Shown here in pieces: positions 41,154-50,576 of a stretch of DNA of 64,000 nucleotides. Every line of letters starts with the position of its first letter. Positions within the stretch are counted from its first letter, which is position 1. The notes beneath the pieces are model-generated. The model saw nothing but the letters and a program-made list of their open reading frames with translations. It was not told where the DNA came from and did not search any database. The stretch is taken from NCBI GenBank assembly GCA_963660435.1, contig CAVKYI010000007.1, positions 1 to 64,000 of the forward strand, given 5' to 3'. This stretch comes from Hallerella sp963660435. Lineage in GTDB: Bacteria; Fibrobacterota; Fibrobacteria; Fibrobacterales; Fibrobacteraceae. The position numbers and the translations under genes are program-made.

Positions 41154-42187
41154 CAGTTCGACGAATAGATGACAAGCGTCATCGCGGTCAGGATTCCGTT
41201 CTTGCCGGAAGCGGTCATCCTGATGCGCTCCACGCCCACGCGGACGGTGCTTCCCGATAGGGCTTCGATAAAGCGCAAAACGGTCTGGAAATCAGCCGAA
41301 GTCGTTACTTTATATGTATAGCTCTTGAAAACGCCAAAGTCCTCGACTTTCGGATTCTTGAGGCCCGAAAGGCGCATCTTTCCGTTCGCATCGAGACCGC
41401 GAAGCGCGTCGAGTTCCCCGGAAATCTCGCTTTCCTTGACAAAGGGAATCGGACCGGGCTTCTGGGTTCCCGGCGCCTCGACTTTCGCCGAGATGACTCC
41501 GTAGGCGGTAAGCGACGTAGCCGGCGCGTTTTCGGGAAGTTCCGGAGTCTTGAAGTCGGCGCTACCCATCTTGAGACGTTCCAGATAGTTACGCTGGACC
41601 GTAGGGGATTCCGCAACGCCACGGACGTAGTAGAAATTCGGAGCGGCGTATGTCACTTCGGCAAAGCTTACGCCATCCGGCGTGACCGCATTGACAAAGG
41701 CGAGAATTTGCGCCGCCATCGACTTTTCGTAAACGACCTTTTCCATCGGCAAGAAGGAAGCGAATTCGGAACGCTTTTCCATTCCGAACATCGAAGGCTG
41801 TACGTCCTTTACCACGCGTTCCGCGGAACTCGCCAAGGCTTCTCGAACGGCGGCTTCCTCCGCTGCCGCGCGACGGCTCTCGATGGAACCTCCGGCGGTG
41901 GTCGTCTGTCCGAACTGTCGGGAATTCAGCTCTGGACCTACACGGCTCGGGTCATCGATTCCCAGGACTTCGAGAACGGGAATCGGAAAGACTCCTTCGA
42001 GCGCCTGCGGTAGTTCGGCCATCTTCAAGAATCCGACGCCGACGACAAGCAAGACGACAAGCGACAGGACGGCGACGAGAAGCTTTCTGGAACCGGTTTT
42101 TCGCACGTCCTGCGAAGCGACGACGACAGGAGACGCCGTAACGGAAGCCGGACGCGAAACCGCTTCGATCAAATTCAGCTCGATCAT
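41153..42187 (-). CDS. PilN-like type IV pilus/type II secretion assembly protein
   Basis: 344 aa. A short cytoplasmic N-terminus starts MIELNLIEAV (PilN proteins bind PilM through such an INLL-like motif). One membrane segment follows (LLVAVLSLVVLLVVGVGFL, about 36-54), then a periplasmic coiled/ferredoxin-like region ending RVGVERIRMTASG. Assigned mainly because its start overlaps the pilM-like stop (ATGA); the sequence match itself is weak. Confidence 0.6.
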   Translation of the reverse strand: MIELNLIEAVSRPASVTASPVVVASQDVRKTGSRKLLVAVLSLVVLLVVGVGFLKMAELPQALEGVFPIPVLEVLGIDDPSRVGPELNSRQFGQTTTAGGSIESRRAAAEEAAVREALASSAERVVKDVQPSMFGMEKRSEFASFLPMEKVVYEKSMAAQILAFVNAVTPDGVSFAEVTYAAPNFYYVRGVAESPTVQRNYLERLKMGSADFKTPELPENAPATSLTAYGVISAKVEAPGTQKPGPIPFVKESEISGELDALRGLDANGKMRLSGLKNPKVEDFGVFKSYTYKVTTSADFQTVLRFIEALSGSTVRVGVERIRMTASGKNGILTAMTLVIYSSN

Positions 42188-43089
42188 GGAGCACTCCTCA
42201 AGGCTACTCCGATGGCTCCGGCACAGGAAAGCACGTGCCTTGCGCTTTCCTCGTCAATCGGGAGACGGATGTTCGCGAAGGAATCCATCGGAAGGACCGG
42301 CGAATCGCCGAGCACCTTTTTCAAATGTTCGACAAAGAGAATGTCCGAGGCAAGTTCCCCGCAAAGCAGATATTGCGGGACAGAGATACCGCAAAGCTCG
42401 GCAACCCCCTCGACCTGTTTCTGGATGTTCCGGGCGAGTTCCAGGTAGGCGTCTTCCCGAGCCTTTCCCGCGAGATCGAATGTCGAGACGCAGCGCAAGG
42501 CGCGCAGATCGTCCTTCGCGGCCCATAGAAGCATCACGCCGGTCACATCCGCCTTGATGACGCATTTCACCTGGGAGCCAAGATCGGAGCCCACTTCGAG
42601 AAGGTTCATGATGGAGAGCGCATCGACTTCGAGAATCTTCGGCGCTATCTGCTGGTTGCGAAAGCCCTTGCGGATGGAATTCACCCAGGTCTTGCGGAGC
42701 GCTATCATGAGAACGGTCCGCCCCAGTTCCGGCGAGCCGCCGAGTTCCGCGAAATCCAGGACATACTCGTTCACGTTCGTGTTGACGAGCGTTCCCAGAT
42801 ACCATTCCACGTATTCCCGGACATCTTTCGCTTCGGGCGGAACATACAGTTCGCGGACTACCGCGCGAAACGACGATACGGCGAGGCCGACAGAGCCAAC
42901 CTGGATTTCTTCGTTCGCGGCGAGCCACGTCTGGAGCGCAGCCTCGAAAGAAGAGACGTCGTCTAGCGGGTTCGTTTCCGTATCGAGTATCGCCGTCTTG
43001 ACGACCTTCTTTTCCCGAGGGTCGTAAAGGGCGACCTTGAGCAGGACTTCGCCCGCTTCAATGCCTAAGTGCAATTTGGTATCGGCCAT
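42184..43089 (-). CDS. PilM-like actin-fold type IV pilus protein
   Basis: 301 aa. It has an actin-like layout: HLGIEAGEVLLKVALYD at the start, a mid-region LRKTWVNSIRKGFRNQQIAPKILEVDALSIMN typical of PilM (binding-groove element and VD.. strand), and a terminal GAIGVALRS. No membrane segment. It should sit at the cytoplasmic face and connect PilN with the PilB motor encoded at 48666-50576. Confidence 0.72.
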   Translation of the reverse strand: MADTKLHLGIEAGEVLLKVALYDPREKKVVKTAILDTETNPLDDVSSFEAALQTWLAANEEIQVGSVGLAVSSFRAVVRELYVPPEAKDVREYVEWYLGTLVNTNVNEYVLDFAELGGSPELGRTVLMIALRKTWVNSIRKGFRNQQIAPKILEVDALSIMNLLEVGSDLGSQVKCVIKADVTGVMLLWAAKDDLRALRCVSTFDLAGKAREDAYLELARNIQKQVEGVAELCGISVPQYLLCGELASDILFVEHLKKVLGDSPVLPMDSFANIRLPIDEESARHVLSCAGAIGVALRSAP

Positions 43090-43115
43090 AGTATATCGTT
43101 CTTTTTCTTTTAAAA

Positions 43116-43538
43116 CTAGTCAAAAACGACAAAGGCGAGAATCGTTTCCGCTTTTTTTTTGCCGATTCCAGAGACTTTTTTCAAATCCCCCGGACCGGCA
43201 AAGCGTCCATGGAGCGTCCGGTAGGCGACGATTTTCTCGGCGAGCCTCGGCCCTACGCCCTTGATGGCGCAAAGTTCCCCGACCGTCGCCCGATTGATGG
43301 CTATCGGGAAGTGGACCGCGGGTTTCGTCTTCCGGGAACGCTTTCCTTTCGCTTTCGCGGGCGATTCCGCTTTCGGGAAGACCTTTGCCGACGGGTTGTC
43401 GAAGGTCGCTTCGCGGGATTCCGCATAGGAGAATTCCTCGATTTGCGGCACCGGGTCCCATGGAGAAAACCGGACAGCAAGCCCGAGAGCGAAAAGACAG
43501 ACTGCCAATATAAAGACCTTCTTCTCAGGCCCGTTCAT
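43116..43538 (-). CDS. comEA: ComEA-like helix-hairpin-helix DNA-binding protein
   Basis: 140 aa. An N-terminal membrane anchor (VFILAVCLFALGLAV), a Lys/Arg-rich linker, and a C-terminal double helix-hairpin-helix: CAIKGVGPRLAEKIVAYR and LKKVSGIGKKKAETIL. ComEA binds DNA in the periplasm during transformation. It overlaps pyrG by 14 bp and lies upstream of the pilM-like gene, so pilus and DNA-uptake parts are neighbours. Confidence 0.87.
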   Translation of the reverse strand: MNGPEKKVFILAVCLFALGLAVRFSPWDPVPQIEEFSYAESREATFDNPSAKVFPKAESPAKAKGKRSRKTKPAVHFPIAINRATVGELCAIKGVGPRLAEKIVAYRTLHGRFAGPGDLKKVSGIGKKKAETILAFVVFD

Positions 43539-45174
43539 CTGCCGCCTTCAGGAGGCCGAGAAACAGCGGAGCCGGCTTGAGAAGCGAGCTTTTGAGTTCC
43601 GGATGGAACTGGCAGGCCATGAAATACGGGTGGTCCGGAAGTTCCATGATCTGCATGATGTCTTCGCCTTTCGCCTTTCCCGAGAAAACGAGACCGCCTT
43701 TTTCGAGCCTTTCGACATACTTCGGATTGACTTCGTAGCGGTGCCGGAAGCGTTCCCGGATTTCGGCGGCGCCGTAGATCCTTTCGGCAAGCGTTCCCTT
43801 GCGGATGAGAACATCGTGACCGCCGAGGCGCATCGTCGCCCCCATTTCCTTGATCTTGTCCTGCCCGGGCAGATAGGCGATGACGGGTTCCTTCACGTGG
43901 TGCGCGGGAGTTTCGGTTTCCATCGTCCCCGCCTCCTTCATGCCGCAGACGTGCCGCGCAAACTCCACGACGGCAAGCTGCATTCCGTAACAGATTCCGA
44001 GGAAGGGAATCCTGTGTTCGCGGACATAGCGGATAAGGACAATCTTTCCTTCGATACCGCGGATTCCAAAGCCCCCGGGGACTATCACCGCATCGACGCC
44101 CTGCATGTCGGCTTCGACTTCCTCGGGATGCGTTTCGAGCTTTTCCGTATCGATCCAGCGGATGAGCACATGAACGTCCAGGTGCGCAGAGACATGGTTC
44201 AGCGCCTCGACGATGCTTGCATAGGAATCTTCGAGCCGCGTATATTTTCCCCCGATGGCGACTGTCAGGACCTTGCGCGGTTTCACCTCGTTTCTGTTCA
44301 GCGTATCGACCAGACGGCTCCAGTCGTCGAGCTTGGGAGGCGCATAGATGCGTAGCTTTTTCAAGAGAATTTCGGGAACGCCTTCCTTGTCATAGACAAG
44401 CGGACATTCATAGACATGCTTGACATCGACGCCGGAAATCACGTGGGACGCGGGCAGATTGCAGAAAAGACCGATTTTTTCCTTGATATGCGGTTTCAGG
44501 AATTCTTCGCAGCGCGCGATGATGATGTCCGGGTAGATGCCGCGTTCGTTCAAGTCGCGGACGGACATCTGCGTGGGCTTGGATTTCTGTTCCTTGACGC
44601 CGGACGGAATCGGGACATAGGTCAGATGCACGAACATGCAGTTTTCGTTTCCGACTTCGTGCGAGAGCTGGCGGGCCGCTTCGATAAAGAACTGGTTTTC
44701 GAGGTCGCCGACCGTGCCGCCGATTTCTATCAGAACGACATCCGCGTTTTCACCGTTCGCCACTTCGTAAAAGTGTTCCTTGATGGCGTTCGTCACATGC
44801 GGAATGAACTGGACCGTATGGCCTAGATAGTCTCCGCGGCGTTCCTTTTCGAGAATGAGCTTGAAGACCTTTCCCATGGTGAGGCTCCACTCGGACCGCG
44901 CGACAACGTTCAGGAAGCGTTCGTAATGCCCGAAGTCCATATCGACTTCCCCGCCGTCGTCGAGGACATAGACCTCGCCGTGTTCCGTCGGGTTCATCGT
45001 GCCGGGATCCGTATTCAGGTAGCCGTCGCACTTGACAGGGACAACCTTCATCCGCCCGGAAAGAAGCGCTCCGATGCTCGCCGCGGCAACGCCCTTGCCG
45101 AGGCCGGAAATCACGCCGCCCGTGACGATGATGAACTTCGTTTTTCCGTTATAGGTATTTTCCGATTGATTCAT
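43525..45174 (-). CDS. pyrG: CTP synthase
   Basis: 549 aa. It amidates UTP to CTP. The synthetase domain begins KFIIVTGGVISGLGKGVAAASIG, followed by the Mg/ATP segment and VIVPGGFGIRGIEGK. The glutaminase domain has the nucleophile Cys in GICYGMQLAV and HPEL near the end. It overlaps kdsB by 26 bp. Confidence 0.97.
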   Translation of the reverse strand: MNQSENTYNGKTKFIIVTGGVISGLGKGVAAASIGALLSGRMKVVPVKCDGYLNTDPGTMNPTEHGEVYVLDDGGEVDMDFGHYERFLNVVARSEWSLTMGKVFKLILEKERRGDYLGHTVQFIPHVTNAIKEHFYEVANGENADVVLIEIGGTVGDLENQFFIEAARQLSHEVGNENCMFVHLTYVPIPSGVKEQKSKPTQMSVRDLNERGIYPDIIIARCEEFLKPHIKEKIGLFCNLPASHVISGVDVKHVYECPLVYDKEGVPEILLKKLRIYAPPKLDDWSRLVDTLNRNEVKPRKVLTVAIGGKYTRLEDSYASIVEALNHVSAHLDVHVLIRWIDTEKLETHPEEVEADMQGVDAVIVPGGFGIRGIEGKIVLIRYVREHRIPFLGICYGMQLAVVEFARHVCGMKEAGTMETETPAHHVKEPVIAYLPGQDKIKEMGATMRLGGHDVLIRKGTLAERIYGAAEIRERFRHRYEVNPKYVERLEKGGLVFSGKAKGEDIMQIMELPDHPYFMACQFHPELKSSLLKPAPLFLGLLKAADERA

Positions 45175-45880
45175 GTGTATCCATTCTTTTCAAGAGGGAT
45201 TCGACCTTTTGCACGTCGGACGGTAAGTCGACCGACGCCGAAAGGGATGTACAAAAGACAACGCGGATGGGACGCTTTCCCAGGATGCGTAGCTGCTCCA
45301 GGGAATTTTCCCTTTCCGACTTCGATTGCGGAAGATTCGCGAACTCCTCCCGAGACTCCGCCGAATACGCATAGACTCCGACATGGCGAAGCCATGCGCT
45401 CGAGCCGTCCGGAATCATGCGGGAAAATCCGGTCGCATAGCCCGAAGTATCCACGGAGACCTTCACCACGGAAGAAAGTGAACGGTCCGCATCGGCAAGA
45501 GGCGCCGCCACCGTAACCCAGGAAGCCGGCTCTTCGGCGAGCGCCTTCGCTACGTCCCTGAGCATTTGCCTGTCCGCGAGCGGTTCGTCGCCCTGGAGGT
45601 TCACGACAAGATCTAGCCCGAGCATTTTCGCGGCTTCGCTTACGCGGTCCGAACCGGTTACGGCCTTTCCCGTGAGAACGACCTCGAACCCGGCGCTCTC
45701 CACCGTTTTTAAAATGCGAAGGTCGTCCGTAGCACAGACGACACTCTTAAAACACCCGGCAAAAGAAGCTCTTTCCAAAGTCCGGAGAATCATCGGTCGC
45801 CCGCAGATGGGGACAAGAGGCTTCCCCGGAAACCGGGAAGAAGCGAACCGCGCGGGAACGATGCAATGGACATCGGGCAT
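45149..45880 (-). CDS. kdsB: 3-deoxy-manno-octulosonate cytidylyltransferase (CMP-Kdo synthetase)
   Basis: 243 aa. It activates Kdo with CTP for lipopolysaccharide core. IVPARFASSRFPGKPL (nucleotide loop), VVCATDD, VVNLQGDEPL and LRHVGVYAY are family blocks. It lies beside pyrG, which makes its CTP. It implies an outer membrane with Kdo-containing LPS. Confidence 0.95.
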   Translation of the reverse strand: MPDVHCIVPARFASSRFPGKPLVPICGRPMILRTLERASFAGCFKSVVCATDDLRILKTVESAGFEVVLTGKAVTGSDRVSEAAKMLGLDLVVNLQGDEPLADRQMLRDVAKALAEEPASWVTVAAPLADADRSLSSVVKVSVDTSGYATGFSRMIPDGSSAWLRHVGVYAYSAESREEFANLPQSKSERENSLEQLRILGKRPIRVVFCTSLSASVDLPSDVQKVESLLKRMDTHESIGKYL

Positions 45881-45886
45881 GGTCTC

Positions 45887-46171
45887 TTATCCGATCACCT
45901 TGGGAATGACGAAATGATCGTTCTCGACATCGGGCGCGTTCGCGAAGGCCTGTTCATGGGAAAGAGAGACTTGCGGAACGTCTTCCCGAAGAACCGTCGG
46001 AGCGTCTTCTACGCCTGTCATCGGGGAAACGTTCGAAAGATCCAGAGACTTCAAATCTTCCATGTAGCGCAAGAGTTCGTCCAGGCGGTCGGAAAACGAC
46101 GAGATGTCCGCATCCGAAAGCTTGATACGGGAAAGCTTTGCGATTTTCAGGATTTCTTCTTTACTCAGCAT
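45887..46171 (-). CDS. gatC: Aspartyl/glutamyl-tRNA amidotransferase subunit C
   Basis: 94 aa. The sequence MLSKEEILKIAKLSRIKLSDADISSFSDRLDELLRYMEDL and PMTGVEDAPTVLREDVPQ is typical GatC. With GatA and GatB (not in the window) it converts misacylated Glu-tRNA(Gln). ATG 46171 is chosen over 46198 for its AAAGGT ribosome site and family length. Confidence 0.93.
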   Translation of the reverse strand: MLSKEEILKIAKLSRIKLSDADISSFSDRLDELLRYMEDLKSLDLSNVSPMTGVEDAPTVLREDVPQVSLSHEQAFANAPDVENDHFVIPKVIG

Positions 46172-46230
46172 GTCAGACCTTTCTTCAAAAAAATTCACCC
46201 TATGAAAATAAAAAAATTCACCGGCTTTCG

Positions 46231-48666
46231 CTAGTCCAAAATTTTCAGTCCCGCATATTTCAGGATAAGCTTTCTGACAATTCCGTCATAAAAGCGAACT
46301 TCCACGCGCGCGTTTTCGCCGGAACCGGACACCTTCGTCACGACGCCGCGTCCGAACTTCACGTGTTCCACGCGAACACCTCCGCGGAGCGGATTGTCGC
46401 AGTCTTCGTCATAGACGATGCGCGGACCTTTTTCCACCTTTTCGACGACCGGCGGATTCCGATAGACGATGCGTTCCGTCTTGTGAAAATCCGAACGATG
46501 ACGCGAAGAGGCGGAAGGCGCGAAAGACTGGCGGGGAGAAGGTTTCCGTACGCCGAAAGAGGATTGCTCGGTGCCATAGCCGCGAAATCCCCTGTTCCAG
46601 GGTTCTCCGGAGAACTCGTCTCGATTTTCTTCGCTGCGCCCTTCGACAGATACCGTCACGGGATCGATCTCTTCGAGAAATCTCGACGGGGGAAACGGTC
46701 GGAGAGACCCCTGCCAGAAACGCCTTCCGGCATGATACAGATAGAGCCTGAACCGGGCTCGCGTGCAGCCCACGTAAAACAGGCGACGCTCCTCCTCGAT
46801 CTGCCTTTTCCGTTCCTCGGGGGTATCGAGCAGGTTCGATTCGCGAACAAGCGGAAAGACGCCTTCGTCGCACCCGGCGATATGGACCGTATCGAATTCG
46901 AGGCCTTTCGCCATGTGAATCGTCATCAGCGTCACGCGGGTTTCCGCCTGTTCCACATTCTTGTCCGCATCCGTCAAAAGGGATATTTCCTGCAAGAATT
47001 CGTCGAGGCCCTTGTCGGGATTTTCCTCTTCGAACTCGCGGAAGGCGTTCACCATTTCGTCCAGGTTCCGTCCGCGTTCGTCAGCCGTCGTTTCGTCCTC
47101 CTTCTTGAGATATTCCTTGTAGAAGGTATTTTCGATGACTCGCTCCGCGACAATCGGCAAAGCCTCGCCCGATTCGAGAAGCGAAAGCCACGAAGAGACG
47201 ACGTTCCGAAATCCTTCGAGACCTTTCGCCGTGCGACCGCCTTTCGCAATTTCTTCGGGCAACGCGTCCCAGAGGGAAGTTCCCTTTTCCGAAGCGACAC
47301 TCCGAAGCGCGTCGAGCGTACCGTTTCCGATACCGCGGGGCGGCATGTTGATTATCCGGAGAAACGCGGCATCGTCCTTCGGATTCGACAAGAGCCGCAT
47401 GTAGGCGAGAATGTCGCGGACTTCCTTTCTGTCCCAGAAGCGCGTTCCGCCATAGATGACACAGGGAATCCGACGGTCGTTCAGAGCCTTTTCGATTGCG
47501 CGGGACTGGGCGTTCGTGCGGTAAAAGATGGCCGTTTCCGCATACGATTCCTTCCCCGCGGCGAAAATGCGCTTTGCGATCTGTTCCGCTTCGAACATAT
47601 CCGCGAGTACGTTCACCACATGGATAGGCTCGCCTGCCGGTTCCCTGGAATAGACGTTCTTCGTCATTTCCAGCGGGCGTTCGTTGTGGGCTATCACGGA
47701 TCCCGCTCCCTTCACGATATTTGCCGAAGAGCGGTAATTGCGTTCGAGCTTGAAAAATTCCACGTTGTCGAAATCGTGCGGAAAATTCCGGATAATCTCG
47801 ATGTTCGCGCCACGCCAGCCGTAAATGCTCTGGTCGTCATCGCCGACTACGGTTACGTTCTGACGCGTCCGGTCGATGAGCAGCTTCAAAAGCTCGTACT
47901 GGACATCGTTCGTGTCCTGGTATTCATCGACGACGACATACTGGAAACGGTTCGCGAACTGCAACGCGACCTGCGGAAGCCTCTGGAAAAGATCCACGGT
48001 ATTCAGCAAGAGATCGTCAAAGTCCATCGCGTTCGCCTCGGAAAGCTTCGCCTGGTAGTCGAAGTAGATTCCCGCCATCTGTTTCTGGTCCGGGAACGCG
48101 GCCTTCTCCATCGCGACGGTCGGCGTCTGCAAGACCATCCGATAGGTTCCGTCGGGTCTTGGCTCCCTATAGACGCTGTTCTTGTAGCGCGAAATGGCGG
48201 AGCGCACCTGCTTGATCTTCTGCGCGTCCATGTCTTCCGCAAAAATGGGCTTCAGGATTTCCTTCAGGATCCTCTTCTGGTCGTCGTCGTCGTAAATCGA
48301 AAAGTTCCTGTTCACCTTCCAGCCCAATGCCTGGACAATTCTTTCGTTCGAAAGGCAAAGACGCAAAACGCGAACGCATATCGAATGGAAAGTTCCCATC
48401 CATTCGAGATTGACCTTTCCGAAAAGAATCTGCTGGATGCGGCTTTTCATTTCCCGGGCGGCCTTGTTCGTAAAGGTCACCGCGAGAATCCGGCGCGGAT
48501 CGACATTCCTGTCCGAAATCAGGTACGCGATTTTGTATGTAATCGTCCGGGTCTTTCCCGAGCCCGCTCCGGCGAGAATCAGCGCGGGGCCTTCCGTTTT
48601 TCTTGCCGCCGCGACCTGTTCCGCATTCAGTTCCCTTTTCAGGCGTTCGAGATCGACCGCCCCCAT
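46231..48666 (-). CDS. pcrA: ATP-dependent DNA helicase of the UvrD/PcrA family
   Basis: 811 aa. It carries superfamily 1A motifs in order: LAGAGSGKTRTITYKIAYL (Walker A), FTNKAAREMKSRI, VVDEYQDTNDVQYELL, VVGDDDQSIYGWRGA, and later TIHMAKGLEFDTVHI and the terminal arginine region VGCTRARFRLYL. The C-terminal EHVKFGRGVVTKVSG..KLILKYAGLKIL is the PcrA-type tudor-like tail that binds RNA polymerase in relatives. It overlaps the pilB start region (TGATG). Confidence 0.95.
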   Translation of the reverse strand: MGAVDLERLKRELNAEQVAAARKTEGPALILAGAGSGKTRTITYKIAYLISDRNVDPRRILAVTFTNKAAREMKSRIQQILFGKVNLEWMGTFHSICVRVLRLCLSNERIVQALGWKVNRNFSIYDDDDQKRILKEILKPIFAEDMDAQKIKQVRSAISRYKNSVYREPRPDGTYRMVLQTPTVAMEKAAFPDQKQMAGIYFDYQAKLSEANAMDFDDLLLNTVDLFQRLPQVALQFANRFQYVVVDEYQDTNDVQYELLKLLIDRTRQNVTVVGDDDQSIYGWRGANIEIIRNFPHDFDNVEFFKLERNYRSSANIVKGAGSVIAHNERPLEMTKNVYSREPAGEPIHVVNVLADMFEAEQIAKRIFAAGKESYAETAIFYRTNAQSRAIEKALNDRRIPCVIYGGTRFWDRKEVRDILAYMRLLSNPKDDAAFLRIINMPPRGIGNGTLDALRSVASEKGTSLWDALPEEIAKGGRTAKGLEGFRNVVSSWLSLLESGEALPIVAERVIENTFYKEYLKKEDETTADERGRNLDEMVNAFREFEEENPDKGLDEFLQEISLLTDADKNVEQAETRVTLMTIHMAKGLEFDTVHIAGCDEGVFPLVRESNLLDTPEERKRQIEEERRLFYVGCTRARFRLYLYHAGRRFWQGSLRPFPPSRFLEEIDPVTVSVEGRSEENRDEFSGEPWNRGFRGYGTEQSSFGVRKPSPRQSFAPSASSRHRSDFHKTERIVYRNPPVVEKVEKGPRIVYDEDCDNPLRGGVRVEHVKFGRGVVTKVSGSGENARVEVRFYDGIVRKLILKYAGLKILD

Positions 48667-50576
48667 CAGTCTTCGTCCTTCGAGGACGCCGCAAGAACCT
48701 GTTCAATCGTCGTCAGGCCGTCGAGAGCCTTCTGCATTCCGTCCATGCGAAGCGTTATCATGCCGCATTCCTTCATCGCTATCTGCTTGATGACTTCGCC
48801 GGAAGCCCTCTTCACGACGGCATTTCGAACGGCCTCGTTCGGAACCAGGAACTCGTAGATGCCGCAGCGGCCCTTGTAACCTGTACCGTCGCAGTGTTCG
48901 CAGCCCCTGCCGTGATAGAACTGCATGTCCGGCGTAAGGTGCAGTTCTTCGCGAAGTTCCGGAGAAATATCGACAGGCTCCTTGCAGTGCTTGCAGATGC
49001 GGCGCACGAGGCGCTGGGCGAGAATTCCCTTGATGACGGTCGCGACGAGGAACGGTTCGAGTCCCATTTCGAGCAGACGCGGATAGGATCCCGCCGAATC
49101 GTTCGTGTGGAGCGTACTGAAGACAAGGTGTCCCGTCAGAGCGGCTTCGATAGCCATCGAGGATGTTTCCTTGTCGCGCATTTCGCCTATCATGATGACA
49201 TCCGGGTCCTGACGCAAGAGGGCGCGGATTCCCGCGGCGAAAGTAAACCCGGCCGCCGGATTTATCTGTCCCTGGTTTACGCCTTCGATATTCAGTTCCA
49301 CCGGGTCTTCCATCGTCGAGATGTTGATCGTCGGGTCAAGAATCTCGCGAATCGAAGCGTAGAGCGTCGTCGATTTACCGGAACCGGTCGGACCGGTCAC
49401 GAGAACGATTCCGTTTGGCGAGTTGATAGCGTCCTGGAACTGCTTGAACATCACCGGGGCAAAGCCCATGTCCTTGAGCGGGAACTGTCCCGAATTCGGG
49501 TCGAGGATACGCATGACTATCTTTTCGCAGACGCCGCGCTTTCTGAGAGAGACCGGGAACGAGCTGACACGAAGGTCAACCTCGCTGCCGCGGTAGCGGA
49601 CGGTGAAGCGCCCGTCGAGAGGCTTTCTCTTTTCGGCGATGTCCATCTTCGAAAGAAGCTTGATGCGCGAAATGATCTGCGACATGAGTCGCGCGGGGAT
49701 TGGCGCCTGGACCTGCAAATCGCCATCGATGCGGTAACGGAGCTTGAGATATGTCTCCTGCGGTTCAAGATGAATATCGGAAGCCTTGCGGGCGATAGCC
49801 TCCTGGATGAGCGACGTCACGATCTTTACGACCTGCTGGCCTTCTTCGTCGGTAAGATCCGACTCCTGGACCTGTTCCGCTTCCCTATCGACCGTTTCGA
49901 GTTCGTCGCCGCCTTCCTCCTTCGCCTTGTTCAGAAGGGCTTCGAGCGAATCTCCCTGGACAGAAGACGTGTAGGTCCGGTCAATCGCCGCCATCACGTC
50001 CTTTTCGCTCGCCATCACGATATCTACGTCCATCTGGGACTTGAACTTTACGATATCGATGACGCGCATGTTCGTCGGATCCGTCATCGCGATCGTCAGC
50101 GTCTTGTCCGTCACGAACAGCGGGACTATCTTGTAGATGCGACAGACATCTTCCGAAATGTAGTTGTGCACATCCGGGTCGATGTTGAAGTTCGAAAGCT
50201 TCACGTAGGGAACTTCGAACTGGGCGGAGAGAATTTCCACCAGGCGCTCTTCCGGCATGAACCCGAGCGTCACCAGGATTCGCCCGAGCCGCTGTCCCGT
50301 CTTTTTCTGCTCTTCGAGAGCGCGGTTCAGCTGGGCTTCCGTGATATAGCCGTGCTTGAGGAGAAGTTCGCCGATTCGCATCCGGGTCGAATTTCGCATC
50401 TGGACGCCGAGGACGTTCGTAAGGACTTCCTCGCTCACCATCCCGAGACGTACGAGAATCTTGGAGAGAGCGATGCCCGTGCGTTCGTGTTCGCTCTGCG
50501 CATGCTTCAATTGGTCTTCATCGATAACGCCCTGTCGCAGCAGGAGTTCGCCGATTTTCGATTTTCCTTGGCTCAT
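48666..50576 (-). CDS. pilB: Type IV pilus assembly ATPase PilB (GspE family)
   Basis: 636 aa. The N-terminus holds two MshE-N-like repeats (KIGELLLRQGVIDEDQL and RIGELLLKHGYITEAQLNRAL), which bind cyclic-di-GMP in MshE relatives. The core has an Asp box, Walker A GPTGSGKST, Walker B RDKETSSMAIEAA-type region with DPDVIMIGEMRD, and a tetracysteine zinc site CKHC..CEHC. It powers pilus extension or secretion together with the pilM/pilN-like genes downstream. It is coupled to thiL by an ATGA overlap. Confidence 0.92.
   Translation of the reverse strand: MSQGKSKIGELLLRQGVIDEDQLKHAQSEHERTGIALSKILVRLGMVSEEVLTNVLGVQMRNSTRMRIGELLLKHGYITEAQLNRALEEQKKTGQRLGRILVTLGFMPEERLVEILSAQFEVPYVKLSNFNIDPDVHNYISEDVCRIYKIVPLFVTDKTLTIAMTDPTNMRVIDIVKFKSQMDVDIVMASEKDVMAAIDRTYTSSVQGDSLEALLNKAKEEGGDELETVDREAEQVQESDLTDEEGQQVVKIVTSLIQEAIARKASDIHLEPQETYLKLRYRIDGDLQVQAPIPARLMSQIISRIKLLSKMDIAEKRKPLDGRFTVRYRGSEVDLRVSSFPVSLRKRGVCEKIVMRILDPNSGQFPLKDMGFAPVMFKQFQDAINSPNGIVLVTGPTGSGKSTTLYASIREILDPTINISTMEDPVELNIEGVNQGQINPAAGFTFAAGIRALLRQDPDVIMIGEMRDKETSSMAIEAALTGHLVFSTLHTNDSAGSYPRLLEMGLEPFLVATVIKGILAQRLVRRICKHCKEPVDISPELREELHLTPDMQFYHGRGCEHCDGTGYKGRCGIYEFLVPNEAVRNAVVKRASGEVIKQIAMKECGMITLRMDGMQKALDGLTTIEQVLAASSKDED

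Noticed and set aside
46138..48858. A 906-codon open frame on the plus strand
   Set aside because: It is antisense to the pcrA gene, whose helicase motifs are clear. Its composition (His, Arg and Val rich, no recognisable domains) is the typical mirror of a GC-biased gene.
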